A stretch of DNA of 52,079 nucleotides from Candidatus Thorarchaeota archaeon (GCA_018335335.1 JAGXKG010000010.1:1-52079), one strand, 5' to 3'; shown: positions 15,637 to 24,809, counted from the stretch's first letter. Notes: a model not told the origin generated them from the sequence alone. A program made the numbers and translations.

Positions 15637-16989
15637 TTACATCAAGTAGCCTTGTGTAATCATCGCATTTGCAACTTTCAGGAAACCAGCAATGTTTGCA
15701 CCAAGCATGAGATTACCTGGTTCACCGAACATTTCTGAAGTCTCGTAGGCAGTCTTGTGGATGTTTATCATGATGTCATGGAGCTTACGATCCACTTCTT
15801 CTCTGCTCCAGAAGTAACGCTGGCTGTTCTGAGCCATTTCCAAACCGGATACAGAAACACCACCTGCGTTTGCAGCCTTGCCAGGGCCGTATAGTACGTC
15901 AGCTTCCTGAATGATTTCGATTGCATCAGGTGTCAGGGGCATGTTTGCTCCTTCACCGAGTGCTATGACACCATTATCAACTAGAGCTTGTGCTTCTTTC
16001 TTGTCAACTTCGTTTTGGGTCGCACATGGAAGAGCCACATCACAACCAAGATCCCACGGACTGCTTTCGGGGTCGAAGTCAATATCATCAAACTCTTCGG
16101 CAAATTCCTTAATCCTTCCGCGGCGGACATTCTTCAGTTCAAAAATCCAGTCTAGTTTCTCCCAATCGATGCCATCAGGATCGTATACCGCACCATCAGA
16201 GTCGCTCATTGAAATGACCTTGGCACCCATTTGCAAGCACTTCTCGGCCGCAAACTGGGCAACATTTCCTGAACCGGATATACAGACCTCCTTGCCCTTG
16301 ATTGTGTCATCACGGCTCTTTAGCATCTCTTCGGTGAAGTAAACACATCCATAGCCAGTTGCTTCTGGACGAATCTTAGAACCGCCATAGTCGGGTCCTT
16401 TCCCAGTCAAAACACAGGTTCCATGCTTGTTGGTGACCTTACGGTATGTTCCGTAGAGATAACCGATTTCGCGGGCACCCACACCAATATCTCCAGCAGG
16501 CACATCAGTAAACTGACCAATGTGCTTATACAACTCAAGCATGAAACTCGTACAGAAATTCCGTACTTCTTCATCAGTTTTCCCGTGTGGATCGAAATCA
16601 GAGCCGCCTTTGCCTCCACCCATTGGTAACCCGGTTAGAGAGTTCTTGAAAATCTGTTCGAAACCAAGAAACTTGATTAGACCAAGTCTAACCGTTGGAT
16701 GAAATCTGAGTCCGCCCTTATAAGGTCCAATCGCAGAATTGAATTGAACCCTGAAACCACGGTTGACATTTATTTTGTTATCTCTATCAACCCAGGGAAC
16801 ACGGAACATAACTACCCTTTCGGGTTCAACTATGCGCTCAAGGATAGAATGTTCTTTGTATTTGGGGAACTTCTCTATAGCTGGCTCAAGGCTTTCCAGG
16901 ACTTCATATACAGCCTGATGAAAAACATCCTGACGGGGATCTTTTTCACGAACCGTTTCGTAAACATCTTCGATGTAGCTACTCACCAT
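15637..16989 (-). CDS. gdhA: NADP-type hexameric glutamate dehydrogenase
   Basis: Reversible oxidative deamination of glutamate to 2-oxoglutarate and ammonia in the cytosol. The 450-residue length and the motifs FRVPWVDRDNKINVNRGFRVQ, GPYKGGLRF, the catalytic lysine in GLPMGGGKGG and DVPAGDIGVG are those of the ~450-residue bacterial/eukaryotic-type enzyme rather than the shorter (~420-residue) thermococcal type. The Rossmann half begins at ISGSGNVAQFA. The start region is tandemly duplicated: a second ATG lies 17 bp upstream and opens a seven-codon frame (MVSEALW) whose stop overlaps this ATG. TATA-like ATTTATG near 17047. Confidence 0.95.
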   Translation of the reverse strand: MVSSYIEDVYETVREKDPRQDVFHQAVYEVLESLEPAIEKFPKYKEHSILERIVEPERVVMFRVPWVDRDNKINVNRGFRVQFNSAIGPYKGGLRFHPTVRLGLIKFLGFEQIFKNSLTGLPMGGGKGGSDFDPHGKTDEEVRNFCTSFMLELYKHIGQFTDVPAGDIGVGAREIGYLYGTYRKVTNKHGTCVLTGKGPDYGGSKIRPEATGYGCVYFTEEMLKSRDDTIKGKEVCISGSGNVAQFAAEKCLQMGAKVISMSDSDGAVYDPDGIDWEKLDWIFELKNVRRGRIKEFAEEFDDIDFDPESSPWDLGCDVALPCATQNEVDKKEAQALVDNGVIALGEGANMPLTPDAIEIIQEADVLYGPGKAANAGGVSVSGLEMAQNSQRYFWSREEVDRKLHDIMINIHKTAYETSEMFGEPGNLMLGANIAGFLKVANAMITQGYLM

Positions 16990-17012
16990 AATGCCTCACT
17001 CACCATAATGCC
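16981..17012 (-). repeat. Tandem duplication of the gdhA start region with a 7-codon upstream ORF
   Basis: On the minus strand GGCATTATGGTGAGT occurs twice in tandem (17012-16998 and 16995-16981; 17-bp period). Because 17 is not a multiple of three, the first ATG (17006) reads out of frame and ends at TGA (16985-16983), overlapping the gdhA ATG at 16989. Confidence 0.85.
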
Positions 17013-17109
17013 GTTGGTATTTCGGGCCAGCCATGCCCCATACATAAATGTGATGATTCGACTAGAAAGCAGCAATATAACGAAGAAACAACATTTTTCA
17101 TGGAGGAAT

Positions 17110-17841
17110 CTATTTGAGAAGGTCCTCTCGCTTTGTTTTCCCATAACCGGTTCGTGTACGCTCGAATCGTTTGTCTTTGTCAATATTCGAAGGCAAGAAC
17201 GAGTCGCCCAAACCAGAACTGCATTGTGAACACATGAGTCCAGAGGTTTTGTTGAAATCTACAATTTTGCCACAAGAGATGCATATCCACAGACCAGCCC
17301 TGTAAAGACGATCTCTACGGAAGATGATTCTGGCGGTTTCCTTTAGGGATTCAGGACACACCTTGGAGATACCTGCAATCATTCCATCAGACCAGCTGCA
17401 TATGAGGGTGACAAGGGTGGTCAATAACTCTATCAAGCGGGTCGTCTTCGCCTCAATCTCATTTGCCGACTCCTCTTTTTCGTCTTCTGGTGGTTCCTCG
17501 ATATCCGCCAAGAATTCCAAAAATGCAAAGAAAGCCGGCATTGGGAAATTGGATTCCTCATCAGAAGCAGCCATTCTAGCAAGCACAGCCGACATCATGA
17601 CTGTTTGGCTATAGTCTTGATTGAGAATAGAATCGATTTCTTGAGCAATAGCCGCTGGGCTTAAGCGATACTTGTTTAGTGGTAGTCCTTGTTGCTCAAG
17701 GACAAAGTCAATAGCTTCTACGAAGTCTCCTTCTTGATGCATGGCGATATTGACACGGTTTGCGAGCTCACTATATGGTATATCTGTTTCTTCTGCAATT
17801 TTCTCTAACAATGCACGTGCAGTATTGGGCAAGTTGAACAC
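17110..17841 (-). CDS. Hypothetical helical protein with C-terminal zinc ribbon
   Basis: Not recognised. About 244 residues: an all-helical N-terminal region (LLEKIAEETDIPYSELANRV, with leucine-rich amphipathic helices), an acidic linker (EEPPEDEKEESANE), another helical segment, then a zinc ribbon, CISCGK ... MCSQC, about 15 residues apart, and a basic tail. The zinc ribbon suggests nucleic-acid or protein binding. The start is uncertain: TTG at 17868 is the longest, while the TATA-like CCTAAAAT at about 17872 favours a near-leaderless GTG at 17841. Divergent from dcd. Confidence 0.7.
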   Translation of the reverse strand: MFNLPNTARALLEKIAEETDIPYSELANRVNIAMHQEGDFVEAIDFVLEQQGLPLNKYRLSPAAIAQEIDSILNQDYSQTVMMSAVLARMAASDEESNFPMPAFFAFLEFLADIEEPPEDEKEESANEIEAKTTRLIELLTTLVTLICSWSDGMIAGISKVCPESLKETARIIFRRDRLYRAGLWICISCGKIVDFNKTSGLMCSQCSSGLGDSFLPSNIDKDKRFERTRTGYGKTKREDLLK

Positions 17842-17921
17842 ACAGGGATATGAACTATGGAATAGCAACCATTTTAGGTTGTCGTCTATGAACTCAAAGT
17901 AACAGAAGGTAAAGAGAGGTA

Positions 17922-18470
17922 ATGTCCCTGCTATCCGATCGTGATCTCAAAACCGCAATAGAATCCGAAATAATCAGAATCGAGCCCTATGATCCTGATT
18001 CGGTTGGCCCGTGCAGTATAGATTTACGACTTGATTCAATATTCCGCACATACAACCCGGGAAAGCCAGTGGATATCAAGAAACCCCATGAAGCCGCAGA
18101 ATATACTAGGTTAGTTGACACTAAAGGAGAACCGTTTATGATTCTTCCTGGGCAATTCGTTCTTGCTCAAACAGAGGAGACAATTGCTATATCGAGTGAG
18201 TATGCCGGACTACTGGAAGGGCGTTCAAGCGTTGCACGGTTAGGAATAATTGTTCACGCCGCAGGATTAGTTAATCCCGGTACAGGAATGGAAGAGATGA
18301 CCAAGTTGACATTGGAGATCTATTGCTTCAATCTAAGCCCCGTTCTTTTGTATCCGGGCATGAGAATCGTTCAATTGATGTTGGTTCCCCTTAGTTCCCC
18401 TGCGGCTGTAGGTTATGATGAGAGGGCATCAAGCAGGTACGTTGGCCAAGATTCTCCAGATATGAACTGA
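17922..18470 (+). CDS. dcd: dCTP deaminase (dUTPase superfamily)
   Basis: Converts dCTP to dUTP (or to dUMP in the bifunctional archaeal form), supplying dTMP synthesis. The 182-residue, beta-rich protein has the start MSLLSDRDLKTAIE, the signature GRSSVARLGIIVHAAG and the catalytic region LTLEIYCFN with the conserved Glu, followed by YPGMRIVQLMLVP. A small insertion relative to the usual GFxG sequence occurs (NPGTGMEEMTK). ATG start preceded by GAGGT. The PRPP synthetase gene follows after 49 bp, so both may serve nucleotide metabolism together. Confidence 0.9.
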   Translation: MSLLSDRDLKTAIESEIIRIEPYDPDSVGPCSIDLRLDSIFRTYNPGKPVDIKKPHEAAEYTRLVDTKGEPFMILPGQFVLAQTEETIAISSEYAGLLEGRSSVARLGIIVHAAGLVNPGTGMEEMTKLTLEIYCFNLSPVLLYPGMRIVQLMLVPLSSPAAVGYDERASSRYVGQDSPDMN

Positions 18471-18519
18471 CGCAAGGCTCATAAAGAAGCAAGAATGAAA
18501 CCGGCATGGCGTATTGTTG

Positions 18520-19515
18520 ATGAACCCACCTAGGAAGGACTACGATATAGTCTTAGCTAGCGGCGCAGAGCATCTTAAATCTCGTTTCGAAGATAAGGGA
18601 TTTCGAGTATTCTGCTGTGCTAAGAACTATGATGACAAACGGATATTCCCCAATGGGGATATCTACGTCAGGATACAGGACATAGAAGAGCTCTCTGATA
18701 GGAGAGTTGTAGTTGTTCAAACCTGCACAGGAAAAATCCACGATGGTTCATTCTTCTCAACAGCAGATAGTGTGGTTGAACTCCTGCTCATGCTTGATGC
18801 ACTCAAGAGACCTGTAGACGTGGAACGCATAGCAAGCAAAAACTACGAAACAACACCAATTCCGCCACCAGCTCACGTAGAAGTAGTTCTGACTTTCCAG
18901 CCATTTGGACTGCAGGACAAGGCATTTGAAACCGGAGAAGCGGTATCTGCAAGATGGGCTACTGAGACAATAGCCCGTAACTGCAACAAGATATGGGTTG
19001 TGAATCCACACGCTACAAGAAATCTTGACTGGGTTCAAAATTTCATGGAACGTGATCTACTCGAATACATTGATGTTACACCTGAGCTCGTAAAATTCGG
19101 GGCGAAGAAGTTCGGATTCAAGGAGTATGAAGTCGTCACGCCTGATATTGGCGGACAACAAAGATTCAATGTTAAAGGCTTCAACAAGGAGAGGTCAAAT
19201 TCATTTCAAGTCCAGCTAACCGGCGATTTAGATGTGAGAGGCAAGAACGTCATAGTTATTGATGATTTAACAAAAAGCGGTAGCACGCTCCTAAAAGCAC
19301 AAGCAAGACTACGGGAACAGGGGGTAGCTGATGTTGGTCTTGCAGTCGTGCATGTACTTCCACTTATAGATAAGGGAGAGGATCTATTAGAAAACCTTTT
19401 TCAAAATAGTAATGGAGAAATTGTTACTACCAACACAGTCCGTACTGCTCTCTTTTGTGAAGAGCATCCTGAACTCGCATACAATATAGTTGATAGTCTA
19501 GTAAGGATTCTTTGA
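18520..19515 (+). CDS. prs: Ribose-phosphate pyrophosphokinase family protein
   Basis: PRPP synthetase makes phosphoribosyl pyrophosphate from ribose 5-phosphate and ATP. The 331-residue protein shows the N-terminal phosphoribosyltransferase-like half (FPNGDIYVRI, residues about 45-55), FQPFGLQDKAFETGEAVSA where classical enzymes have YxRQDRxFxxGE, and the PRPP-binding loop VIVIDDLTKSGSTLLKA in the second half. The divergent 'FQPFGLQDK' block and a C-terminal extension mark it as an atypical archaeal branch; a phosphoribosyltransferase-like role remains possible. ATG at 18520 is preferred over the two TTG codons just upstream. Confidence 0.82.
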   Translation: MNPPRKDYDIVLASGAEHLKSRFEDKGFRVFCCAKNYDDKRIFPNGDIYVRIQDIEELSDRRVVVVQTCTGKIHDGSFFSTADSVVELLLMLDALKRPVDVERIASKNYETTPIPPPAHVEVVLTFQPFGLQDKAFETGEAVSARWATETIARNCNKIWVVNPHATRNLDWVQNFMERDLLEYIDVTPELVKFGAKKFGFKEYEVVTPDIGGQQRFNVKGFNKERSNSFQVQLTGDLDVRGKNVIVIDDLTKSGSTLLKAQARLREQGVADVGLAVVHVLPLIDKGEDLLENLFQNSNGEIVTTNTVRTALFCEEHPELAYNIVDSLVRIL

Positions 19516-19596
19516 TTGCAAGGAGCTGTCAAATCAGCCGTAGCAAGAGTTAATTGATTGGTTGTTCAGCCAGATACTAAGGAGAGTATGCCGTAG

Positions 19597-21258
19597 ATGG
19601 TTAGGAGACTAAGGCTTCCGTTTGCATTGAAGACAACTGATTCAGGATTAGAACCGGTTTCCGAATCTGAATCTAGCGTTGTTGCTCTTGCAAGAACAGA
19701 ACCGAGTATAGAAGAGAAGATGAGTTATGCATTAGCAAGAGTTCCGATTCCATTCTGGTGCGTGCAGATTTCGGAACATGAAGCTATCATTCTCTCAGCT
19801 ATTAGAGATGAACCAACCGTTTTCGAATTCACCAACGATAAAGAACTAGGAACAATCAAACGCGTGGTAGGAAGTGAGATGGATAGCTGGCAAACAATTC
19901 CAAATGCGGTAGATCGAATCCTACCACTACTCGGTAGTATAGAGAAAGAGGTAAAGTATCTAAAAGGGTTAATCGATCCTGCTGTAATCTTGTCGGTCGG
20001 TAATCATTTCGTCCAGCAAGAAGGACAGACAAGTGGTGGGATTCTCAACGAGATTATCGACTCTCATGTTGCTCTGGATGCAAGCGAAGAATTCCAACAG
20101 ATTTTAGATAGTAGAAGGGCCAGATTGCAAAGCTTGCGTGAAATTCAGCAATTAGCAGAGAAAACGCTTGAATCAGAGACGAAGAAGCTGAACAATCTTA
20201 TCCAGAAGGAAAAAGAAAGGACCGAAGAGCGCACTAGAAATCTTCGCGATATCGTGGATATGGAAATCTCAATGCTCAAGGAGAAACAGAGTGACCAACT
20301 CCAAGAATTAGAACAAGAAGAAACCATGGATCTTAGAGCTCTGACCGCAGATTTTGCACGCAGCACCAACGAGCTGGAGACCTTTTTCTCGCAGAACATC
20401 CTTGAGACAATCAGGGACAGACGCAGCAAAATAGCACGCAGCAAGGAAGATGTAGAATCAGCAACTAGCCACTTCGAGGAACTTTCCAACTATTTGGAGG
20501 AGAATGTTCCAAAATACGAAGAAACCGTTTCCAAGCTCAACACAGAGGCAAAAGAAGTTCTTGTTCGCGAAAAAGAAATCAGAGAATCTTACGAAGATAA
20601 ACGTAAAAAGCTGGAAGAAGAAATCAACATGCAAATCAGAAATCACCAGCATCGCATTGTTGAATTTGAGCTTGAGCGGGATCAGACTGAAAATGAATTA
20701 CTTGAAGCGAAGAGCCGACTAGATCAAGCCAGTGAAAACTTGAGGGGAAAAATCGAGGGGCGTGTGCAACAACTCAAAGAAGAATTGCAATCACTGGAGA
20801 AGTTTGCTTTCAAGAGTGTCAATATTCCAGGTCTTGCTCCTTTGACCAAGCTCAATGTAGAGGTTTTCCTGCATAATCAAGACGATCATCTTGAAGTAAT
20901 GACACCCTGTATAATACCGAAAGAGGGGATTGGATTTGGACTGGAGTGTGAACATGCCGACCATCATCTTAGTACATTTCTCACAGAAATGATTACGGAA
21001 AGAATTGATTCTAGCATGTCATTTGCCAACGAAATAAATCAAGCTTGTATTTCACAAAATCTGTTTATGATTGACAAGATGAATCAATCTATTAAAGAAG
21101 GTACAGATCAATTGCATCAGAGTGGCCTTTTGGAAAGCCACAAGAAGTCCGCATTCACAAAGAGATTCAGCTTGAGGGCTGGAAAATGTCCATACTGTGG
21201 TGCTGAAATTGCTGAGTCAGTCCGCTTTTGTGGAGAATGCGGAAAGCCACTTCAATAA
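19597..21258 (+). CDS. Long coiled-coil protein with C-terminal zinc ribbon
   Basis: A 553-residue protein of unknown family. An N-terminal globular part (about 1-170) is followed by roughly 230 residues of uninterrupted coiled coil (about 170-405, Glu/Lys/Arg-rich), a compact beta-containing domain (about 410-520) and a zinc ribbon at the C-terminus (CPYCGAEIAESVRFCGECGKPL). The design is reminiscent of cytosolic scaffold or SMC-like proteins but no ATPase motif is present. ATG start, AAGGAG 11-12 nt upstream. The convergent winged-helix gene ends 3 bp after its stop. Confidence 0.8.
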   Translation: MVRRLRLPFALKTTDSGLEPVSESESSVVALARTEPSIEEKMSYALARVPIPFWCVQISEHEAIILSAIRDEPTVFEFTNDKELGTIKRVVGSEMDSWQTIPNAVDRILPLLGSIEKEVKYLKGLIDPAVILSVGNHFVQQEGQTSGGILNEIIDSHVALDASEEFQQILDSRRARLQSLREIQQLAEKTLESETKKLNNLIQKEKERTEERTRNLRDIVDMEISMLKEKQSDQLQELEQEETMDLRALTADFARSTNELETFFSQNILETIRDRRSKIARSKEDVESATSHFEELSNYLEENVPKYEETVSKLNTEAKEVLVREKEIRESYEDKRKKLEEEINMQIRNHQHRIVEFELERDQTENELLEAKSRLDQASENLRGKIEGRVQQLKEELQSLEKFAFKSVNIPGLAPLTKLNVEVFLHNQDDHLEVMTPCIIPKEGIGFGLECEHADHHLSTFLTEMITERIDSSMSFANEINQACISQNLFMIDKMNQSIKEGTDQLHQSGLLESHKKSAFTKRFSLRAGKCPYCGAEIAESVRFCGECGKPLQ

Positions 21259-21260
21259 GG

Positions 21261-21485
21261 CTATTCAATGTAATCTTCGGCGTCTCCGGTTGCTATCCAG
21301 CTTTTACTGCTGTATCGTTCAACCAAGTCGTTCTCCTCAAGGGAGTTCAAAGCTGCAACAATATCATTCCGGGTATAGCGTTGTTCTTGGCCGCTCAGTG
21401 CTTTCTGAATCGCAGAAGCACGATGATTATCCTCGAAAATGAAACGAAGGATTTTCTGCTCGAGATTTGAGATTTCTTGGCTCAT
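21261..21485 (-). CDS. Small winged-helix-like protein
   Basis: A 74-residue protein with the helix-turn-helix rhythm of small archaeal DNA-binding proteins: a first helix (SNLEQKILRFIFE), a central pair around RYTRNDIVAALNSLEENDLVERY and a beta-wing with Trp (SKSWIATGD). Likely a transcription regulator or a component of a DNA-binding complex; the target is unknown. ATG start. Stop lies 3 bp from the stop of the convergent coiled-coil gene. Confidence 0.7.
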   Translation of the reverse strand: MSQEISNLEQKILRFIFEDNHRASAIQKALSGQEQRYTRNDIVAALNSLEENDLVERYSSKSWIATGDAEDYIE

Positions 21486-21597
21486 TGTAATCCTATGTCG
21501 AGCAAGAATCTGAATCTTAAAAACGCTGTCATTAGGAAAGGGGCACGAAAACCCTTTTTACAACTTTGTCCTGCTCCGCACAAGCTAGTGAAAAGAT

Positions 21598-22347
21598 ATG
21601 AATGGAGCAGAATACCACATCGGAATAGCAAAAGGAGAAATGCCCCAACGCGTATTACTGCCTGGAGATCCAGGCAGAGCGAAAGCGATTGCAGAAACCT
21701 ACTTTGAGAATCCTACACAGGTAGCGCAGAACCGTGAGTACTGGAGTTATAAAGGAACATATGACGGGGTGGATGTTGGTGTCTGTTCGACAGGTATCGG
21801 TTGTCCATCTGCAGCAATCGCAATTGAGGAGCTTGTTAAGGTTGGCTGCAAATCTTTTATCCGTGTCGGTTCAGCCGGTGCCATAGATAGAACACTATCA
21901 GCTGGAGATTTGGTCATCTTCACTGGGGCGGTACGAGATGAGGGTACATCGGTGCAGTATGTGCCTATTGAGTATCCAGCAGTTGCGGATCCAAATCTGG
22001 TCCAGTCAATTGCAAAAGCAGCTGAACAAAGAGGGGCAACTTACAGGATTGGAATTGGACATAGCAAAGATGCCTTCTATAGTGAACATCCAGATATGAC
22101 AACAAATCCAGACGCACTTGAGAAGAAGTGGAAAAGCATGGAAAGAGCAGGTGTCCTTGCTACTGAAATGGAAGCTGCAGTTTTATTCGTTCTAGGACAG
22201 CTTCGCAATGTCAGAGTTGGAACCGTATGCGTTGTGATTGGGGAACCAATCCAAAACGAAGCAGAGATTACTGACAAGCCAGAAATAGACAACTTGGTTC
22301 CAGTAGCCCTAGATGCAATAACCACGACGGATATTCAAGAAAGCTGA
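21598..22347 (+). CDS. udp: Uridine phosphorylase-type nucleoside phosphorylase
   Basis: Phosphorolysis of uridine (or related nucleosides) to base and ribose 1-phosphate in the salvage pathway. The 249-residue protein carries LLPGDPGRAKAIAE, the NP family block STGIGCPSAAIAIEEL, VGSAGAI and the ribose-binding ATEMEAAVLF. ATG start with GTGA 8 nt upstream and a TATA-like CCTTTTTAC about 40 bp upstream. Substrate preference between uridine and other nucleosides is not certain. Confidence 0.9.
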   Translation: MNGAEYHIGIAKGEMPQRVLLPGDPGRAKAIAETYFENPTQVAQNREYWSYKGTYDGVDVGVCSTGIGCPSAAIAIEELVKVGCKSFIRVGSAGAIDRTLSAGDLVIFTGAVRDEGTSVQYVPIEYPAVADPNLVQSIAKAAEQRGATYRIGIGHSKDAFYSEHPDMTTNPDALEKKWKSMERAGVLATEMEAAVLFVLGQLRNVRVGTVCVVIGEPIQNEAEITDKPEIDNLVPVALDAITTTDIQES

Positions 22348-22403
22348 ATGTGAGAAATCCATCTCTCAGATTCAGCTTACGCATTGTTATTTCTGTCCAA
22401 CTG

Positions 22404-23189
22404 CTACACCCTTGCTCCCCAGACTTGTTTCTGTAGCTTAACCAATATTTCTTCAGCTTCTGATTCTTCTATGCCTACTGATCTTGCAATGGTTTTAGGA
22501 CTGGATGAGAGCAAATCCGTTACCCCTGTCAATCCAGCATCCACGACTGACCGAATAACATTGTCAGAAATACCAATTTGCTTGAGAGTGGTTCTCATTT
22601 CTTCAAGAGCTGTCTCATCAGCAGCTGGTTCACCAACGTCTGGCAAATCCTCAATTTCCTTTGATGGTTTCTGATCAACTCCACGCACATCAATCTCATC
22701 AAAATCCGCCATCTCATTAGTCGCAGAAAACTGGCTAACGAAGCTCGGTCGGAGCAAGAAAATGCCTAGGAGAAAAGAACCGATGAGCAAGGGAATAAGC
22801 ACAATTGGACCAAGGTTAAGGCCAACGATTTGACCTCCAAGGCCAACAATCGGCAGAGCATTCTGAAAGCCGAGCATTAGGATTTCATATACTGGATCAC
22901 CTGTCAGCTCGATATCAAGTAGTAACCATAACGGTGAGAAGAATGCTAGTCCCCCGATTTCAAATACAATAATCTCCTTTAGTACTTCTCTCTGACGAAA
23001 ATACACAAAAAGAAGTGGCAATACCACGATTACTAGCGAGATTACGCTCCATACTGTATACATCAGCCAAATTGTTTGCAGCACAGCAAAATCATTAAGA
23101 CCATATCCCAGCATCTTGATGACAGCGGCGCCATTGAATATGATACCTGAAAGGAGCGCTGAAAAGGCAATTCCATGGGCATATCTCAA
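22404..23189 (-). CDS. Four-helix membrane protein with cytosolic helix-hairpin-helix tail
   Basis: Residues 1-160 hold about four transmembrane helices (around 5-25, 37-63, 75-92 and 122-146). An acidic linker (EIEDLPDVGEPAADE) then leads to a C-terminal ~50-residue region (about 205-257) that reads as a helix-hairpin-helix/SAM-like domain: LKQIGISDNVIRSVVDAG, LTGVTDLLSSSPKTIA, VGIEESEAEEILVKLQK. This resembles the RadA/Rad51 N-terminal domain, which normally binds DNA. A membrane-anchored HhH could tether DNA or a protein partner. The only start that includes TM1 is TTG at 23189. Confidence 0.7.
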   Translation of the reverse strand: MRYAHGIAFSALLSGIIFNGAAVIKMLGYGLNDFAVLQTIWLMYTVWSVISLVIVVLPLLFVYFRQREVLKEIIVFEIGGLAFFSPLWLLLDIELTGDPVYEILMLGFQNALPIVGLGGQIVGLNLGPIVLIPLLIGSFLLGIFLLRPSFVSQFSATNEMADFDEIDVRGVDQKPSKEIEDLPDVGEPAADETALEEMRTTLKQIGISDNVIRSVVDAGLTGVTDLLSSSPKTIARSVGIEESEAEEILVKLQKQVWGARV

Positions 23190-23365
23190 AGAACATCAAC
23201 ACCTCTAAAGCCTGCTATTCGCTTAGTGAGCTTCAACTCACTTAAAGTTATTCCGAGAGAAATACTCCTTTTGAATCAATCAAATAGAAAGCGATTACCT
23301 GCGAGTGCAGAAACATCCACCATCCTTATGTGTATGTTAAATCTATCAGCTACCCGTGAGTTGAA

Positions 23366-24457
23366 GTGGAACCGTTCTTAGTCGTCGGGACTCGCCCCGA
23401 AATCATAAAGATGACACCGATAATCCATGCTTGGGAGAAAAAAGAGAATGATTTGTTCCTGCTTCATACGGGTCAGCATTACTCAAGTTACATGAGCGAT
23501 GCATTCTTCCAAGACATGGATCTGAGAGAACCGGACAAGAACTTGAATATTGGGTCAGGTTCACATTCTGAACAGACCGCGAAGGCACTACTGGGGATTG
23601 AAGAGCAATTACAGAAAGTCAAACCTCCACTTGTTGTCGTACAGGGGGATACAAACGCAGTGCTATCTGCCGCATTAGCCGCTGTTAAACTAAATATACC
23701 TGTAGCCCACGTTGAGGCAGGCCTCAGAAGTTTCGATATCCGGATGCCCGAGGAACACAATCGCAGATTAACTGATCATGCTAGTACTCTTCTTTTTGCC
23801 CCGACTACAGAAGCAGCTCAAACACTCGAAAGAGAGAACGTATGGGGGGAGGTATATGTTACTGGAAACACAGTGATCGATGCGGTCGAGAGGTACATGC
23901 CCATAGCACTGAAAAAAAGGGATATCATGGATAGGCTTGATATCGATTTCGAGGAATATGCACTCCTTACTTTACATCGCGCGGAGAATGTTGATGACCC
24001 TAGCATATTGAAAGGCCTAATAGAAGGTATTCTCCAGCTGGATGCGAATGTCGTCTTCTCTACTCATCCTAGGACAGTTGCTCGACTTGAGGAATTTGGT
24101 CTGATGAAGAAAGTAGAGTCTAGCAAGCACATGATACTGATTGAACCAGTTCCATATCTAGATTTCTTAAAATTGATGCACGGTTCCTCATATATCCTTA
24201 CAGATTCAGGAGGGATTCAAGAAGAAGCAACTGCACCATCTTTGAGTAAGCGTGTTTTTGTGCTTAGAACCTCAACAGAACGCCCTGAAGCGGTAGATTC
24301 TGGCTATGCTCATGTAGTAGGAGTAACCCCTGAAGTTTTTCCAAATCGAATCAAGACCATTTTGCACGAGCCCTTTGAGCCGGCAGCATGCCCATATGGA
24401 AATGGAAATGCCGCTAAGAAGATCACAAGAATCATGGTACAGCGGTACGAAAAGTAG
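23366..24457 (+). CDS. wecB: UDP-N-acetylglucosamine 2-epimerase
   Basis: Non-hydrolysing epimerase interconverting UDP-GlcNAc and UDP-ManNAc for surface polysaccharide or N-glycan synthesis. The 363 residues match the family length, with VVGTRPEIIKMTPII, LHTGQHYSSYMSD, VQGDTNAVLSAALAA, VEAGLRS, MPEEHNRRLTDH and the UDP-binding LTDSGGIQEEA ... TERPE. GTG start at 23366 preceded by TATA-like TGTTAAATC about 30 bp upstream, so the mRNA is probably near-leaderless. No neighbouring sugar genes are present. Confidence 0.95.
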   Translation: MEPFLVVGTRPEIIKMTPIIHAWEKKENDLFLLHTGQHYSSYMSDAFFQDMDLREPDKNLNIGSGSHSEQTAKALLGIEEQLQKVKPPLVVVQGDTNAVLSAALAAVKLNIPVAHVEAGLRSFDIRMPEEHNRRLTDHASTLLFAPTTEAAQTLERENVWGEVYVTGNTVIDAVERYMPIALKKRDIMDRLDIDFEEYALLTLHRAENVDDPSILKGLIEGILQLDANVVFSTHPRTVARLEEFGLMKKVESSKHMILIEPVPYLDFLKLMHGSSYILTDSGGIQEEATAPSLSKRVFVLRTSTERPEAVDSGYAHVVGVTPEVFPNRIKTILHEPFEPAACPYGNGNAAKKITRIMVQRYEK

Positions 24458-24491
24458 AAGAATCTTAGGAAAAAAGGATAAATTATTGGAA

Positions 24492-24561
24492 AAAACGAAA
24501 TATATATTCAAAGTGGGTTTAGAACACGTCTAGCAGGCATCTGGCGAAGTCTTATAAGGCA
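24492..24561 (+). promoter_or_regulatory. Promoters of the histone gene
   Basis: Two TATA-like elements precede the histone gene: CGAAATATATATTC (about 24497-24510, with a BRE-like AACGAAA) and CTTATAAGG (24552-24560). They would give leaders of roughly 90 and 40 nt. Confidence 0.5.
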
Positions 24562-24620
24562 TCAATTGTCTCCTTTTGTGCATTCCTATAAGAGGAGTGG
24601 AGAAAAACGGAGGAAAAACC

Positions 24621-24794
24621 ATGGCAGACTATGTAGTTAAGAAAGCAATTCAAGACTTCGCAAGAGAAAACGATCTAATGGTAGCATCAGATTTCTACGA
24701 TGAGCTGGACAAGCACGTCGAGAAGCTACTCAAGGCTGCAGCAAAGAGAACAACGGCCAATAGACGAAAGACACTAAGCCCCCACGATTTGTAG
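24621..24794 (+). CDS. Short histone-fold protein (DUF1931-like)
   Basis: A 57-residue DNA-binding protein with a truncated histone fold: KKAIQDFAREND, then VASDFYDELDKHVEKLLKAA as the central long helix, and the loop/L2 signature ANRRKTLSPHDL, the RKT-x-x-x-x-D pattern of archaeal histones. It is shorter than HMf-type histones (about 67 residues) and resembles DUF1931-type histones. ATG at 24621 has a strong GGAGG (24609-24613), 7 nt upstream; an upstream GTG (24576) is not used. A strong terminator follows, as expected for an abundant single-gene message. Confidence 0.85.
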   Translation: MADYVVKKAIQDFARENDLMVASDFYDELDKHVEKLLKAAAKRTTANRRKTLSPHDL

Positions 24795-24809
24795 AATCAG
24801 GTGGGTTTA

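Noticed and set aside
16983-17183. 66-codon frame upstream of gdhA
   Set aside because: Only its last seven codons follow the proposed transcription start; the rest lies in the promoter region.
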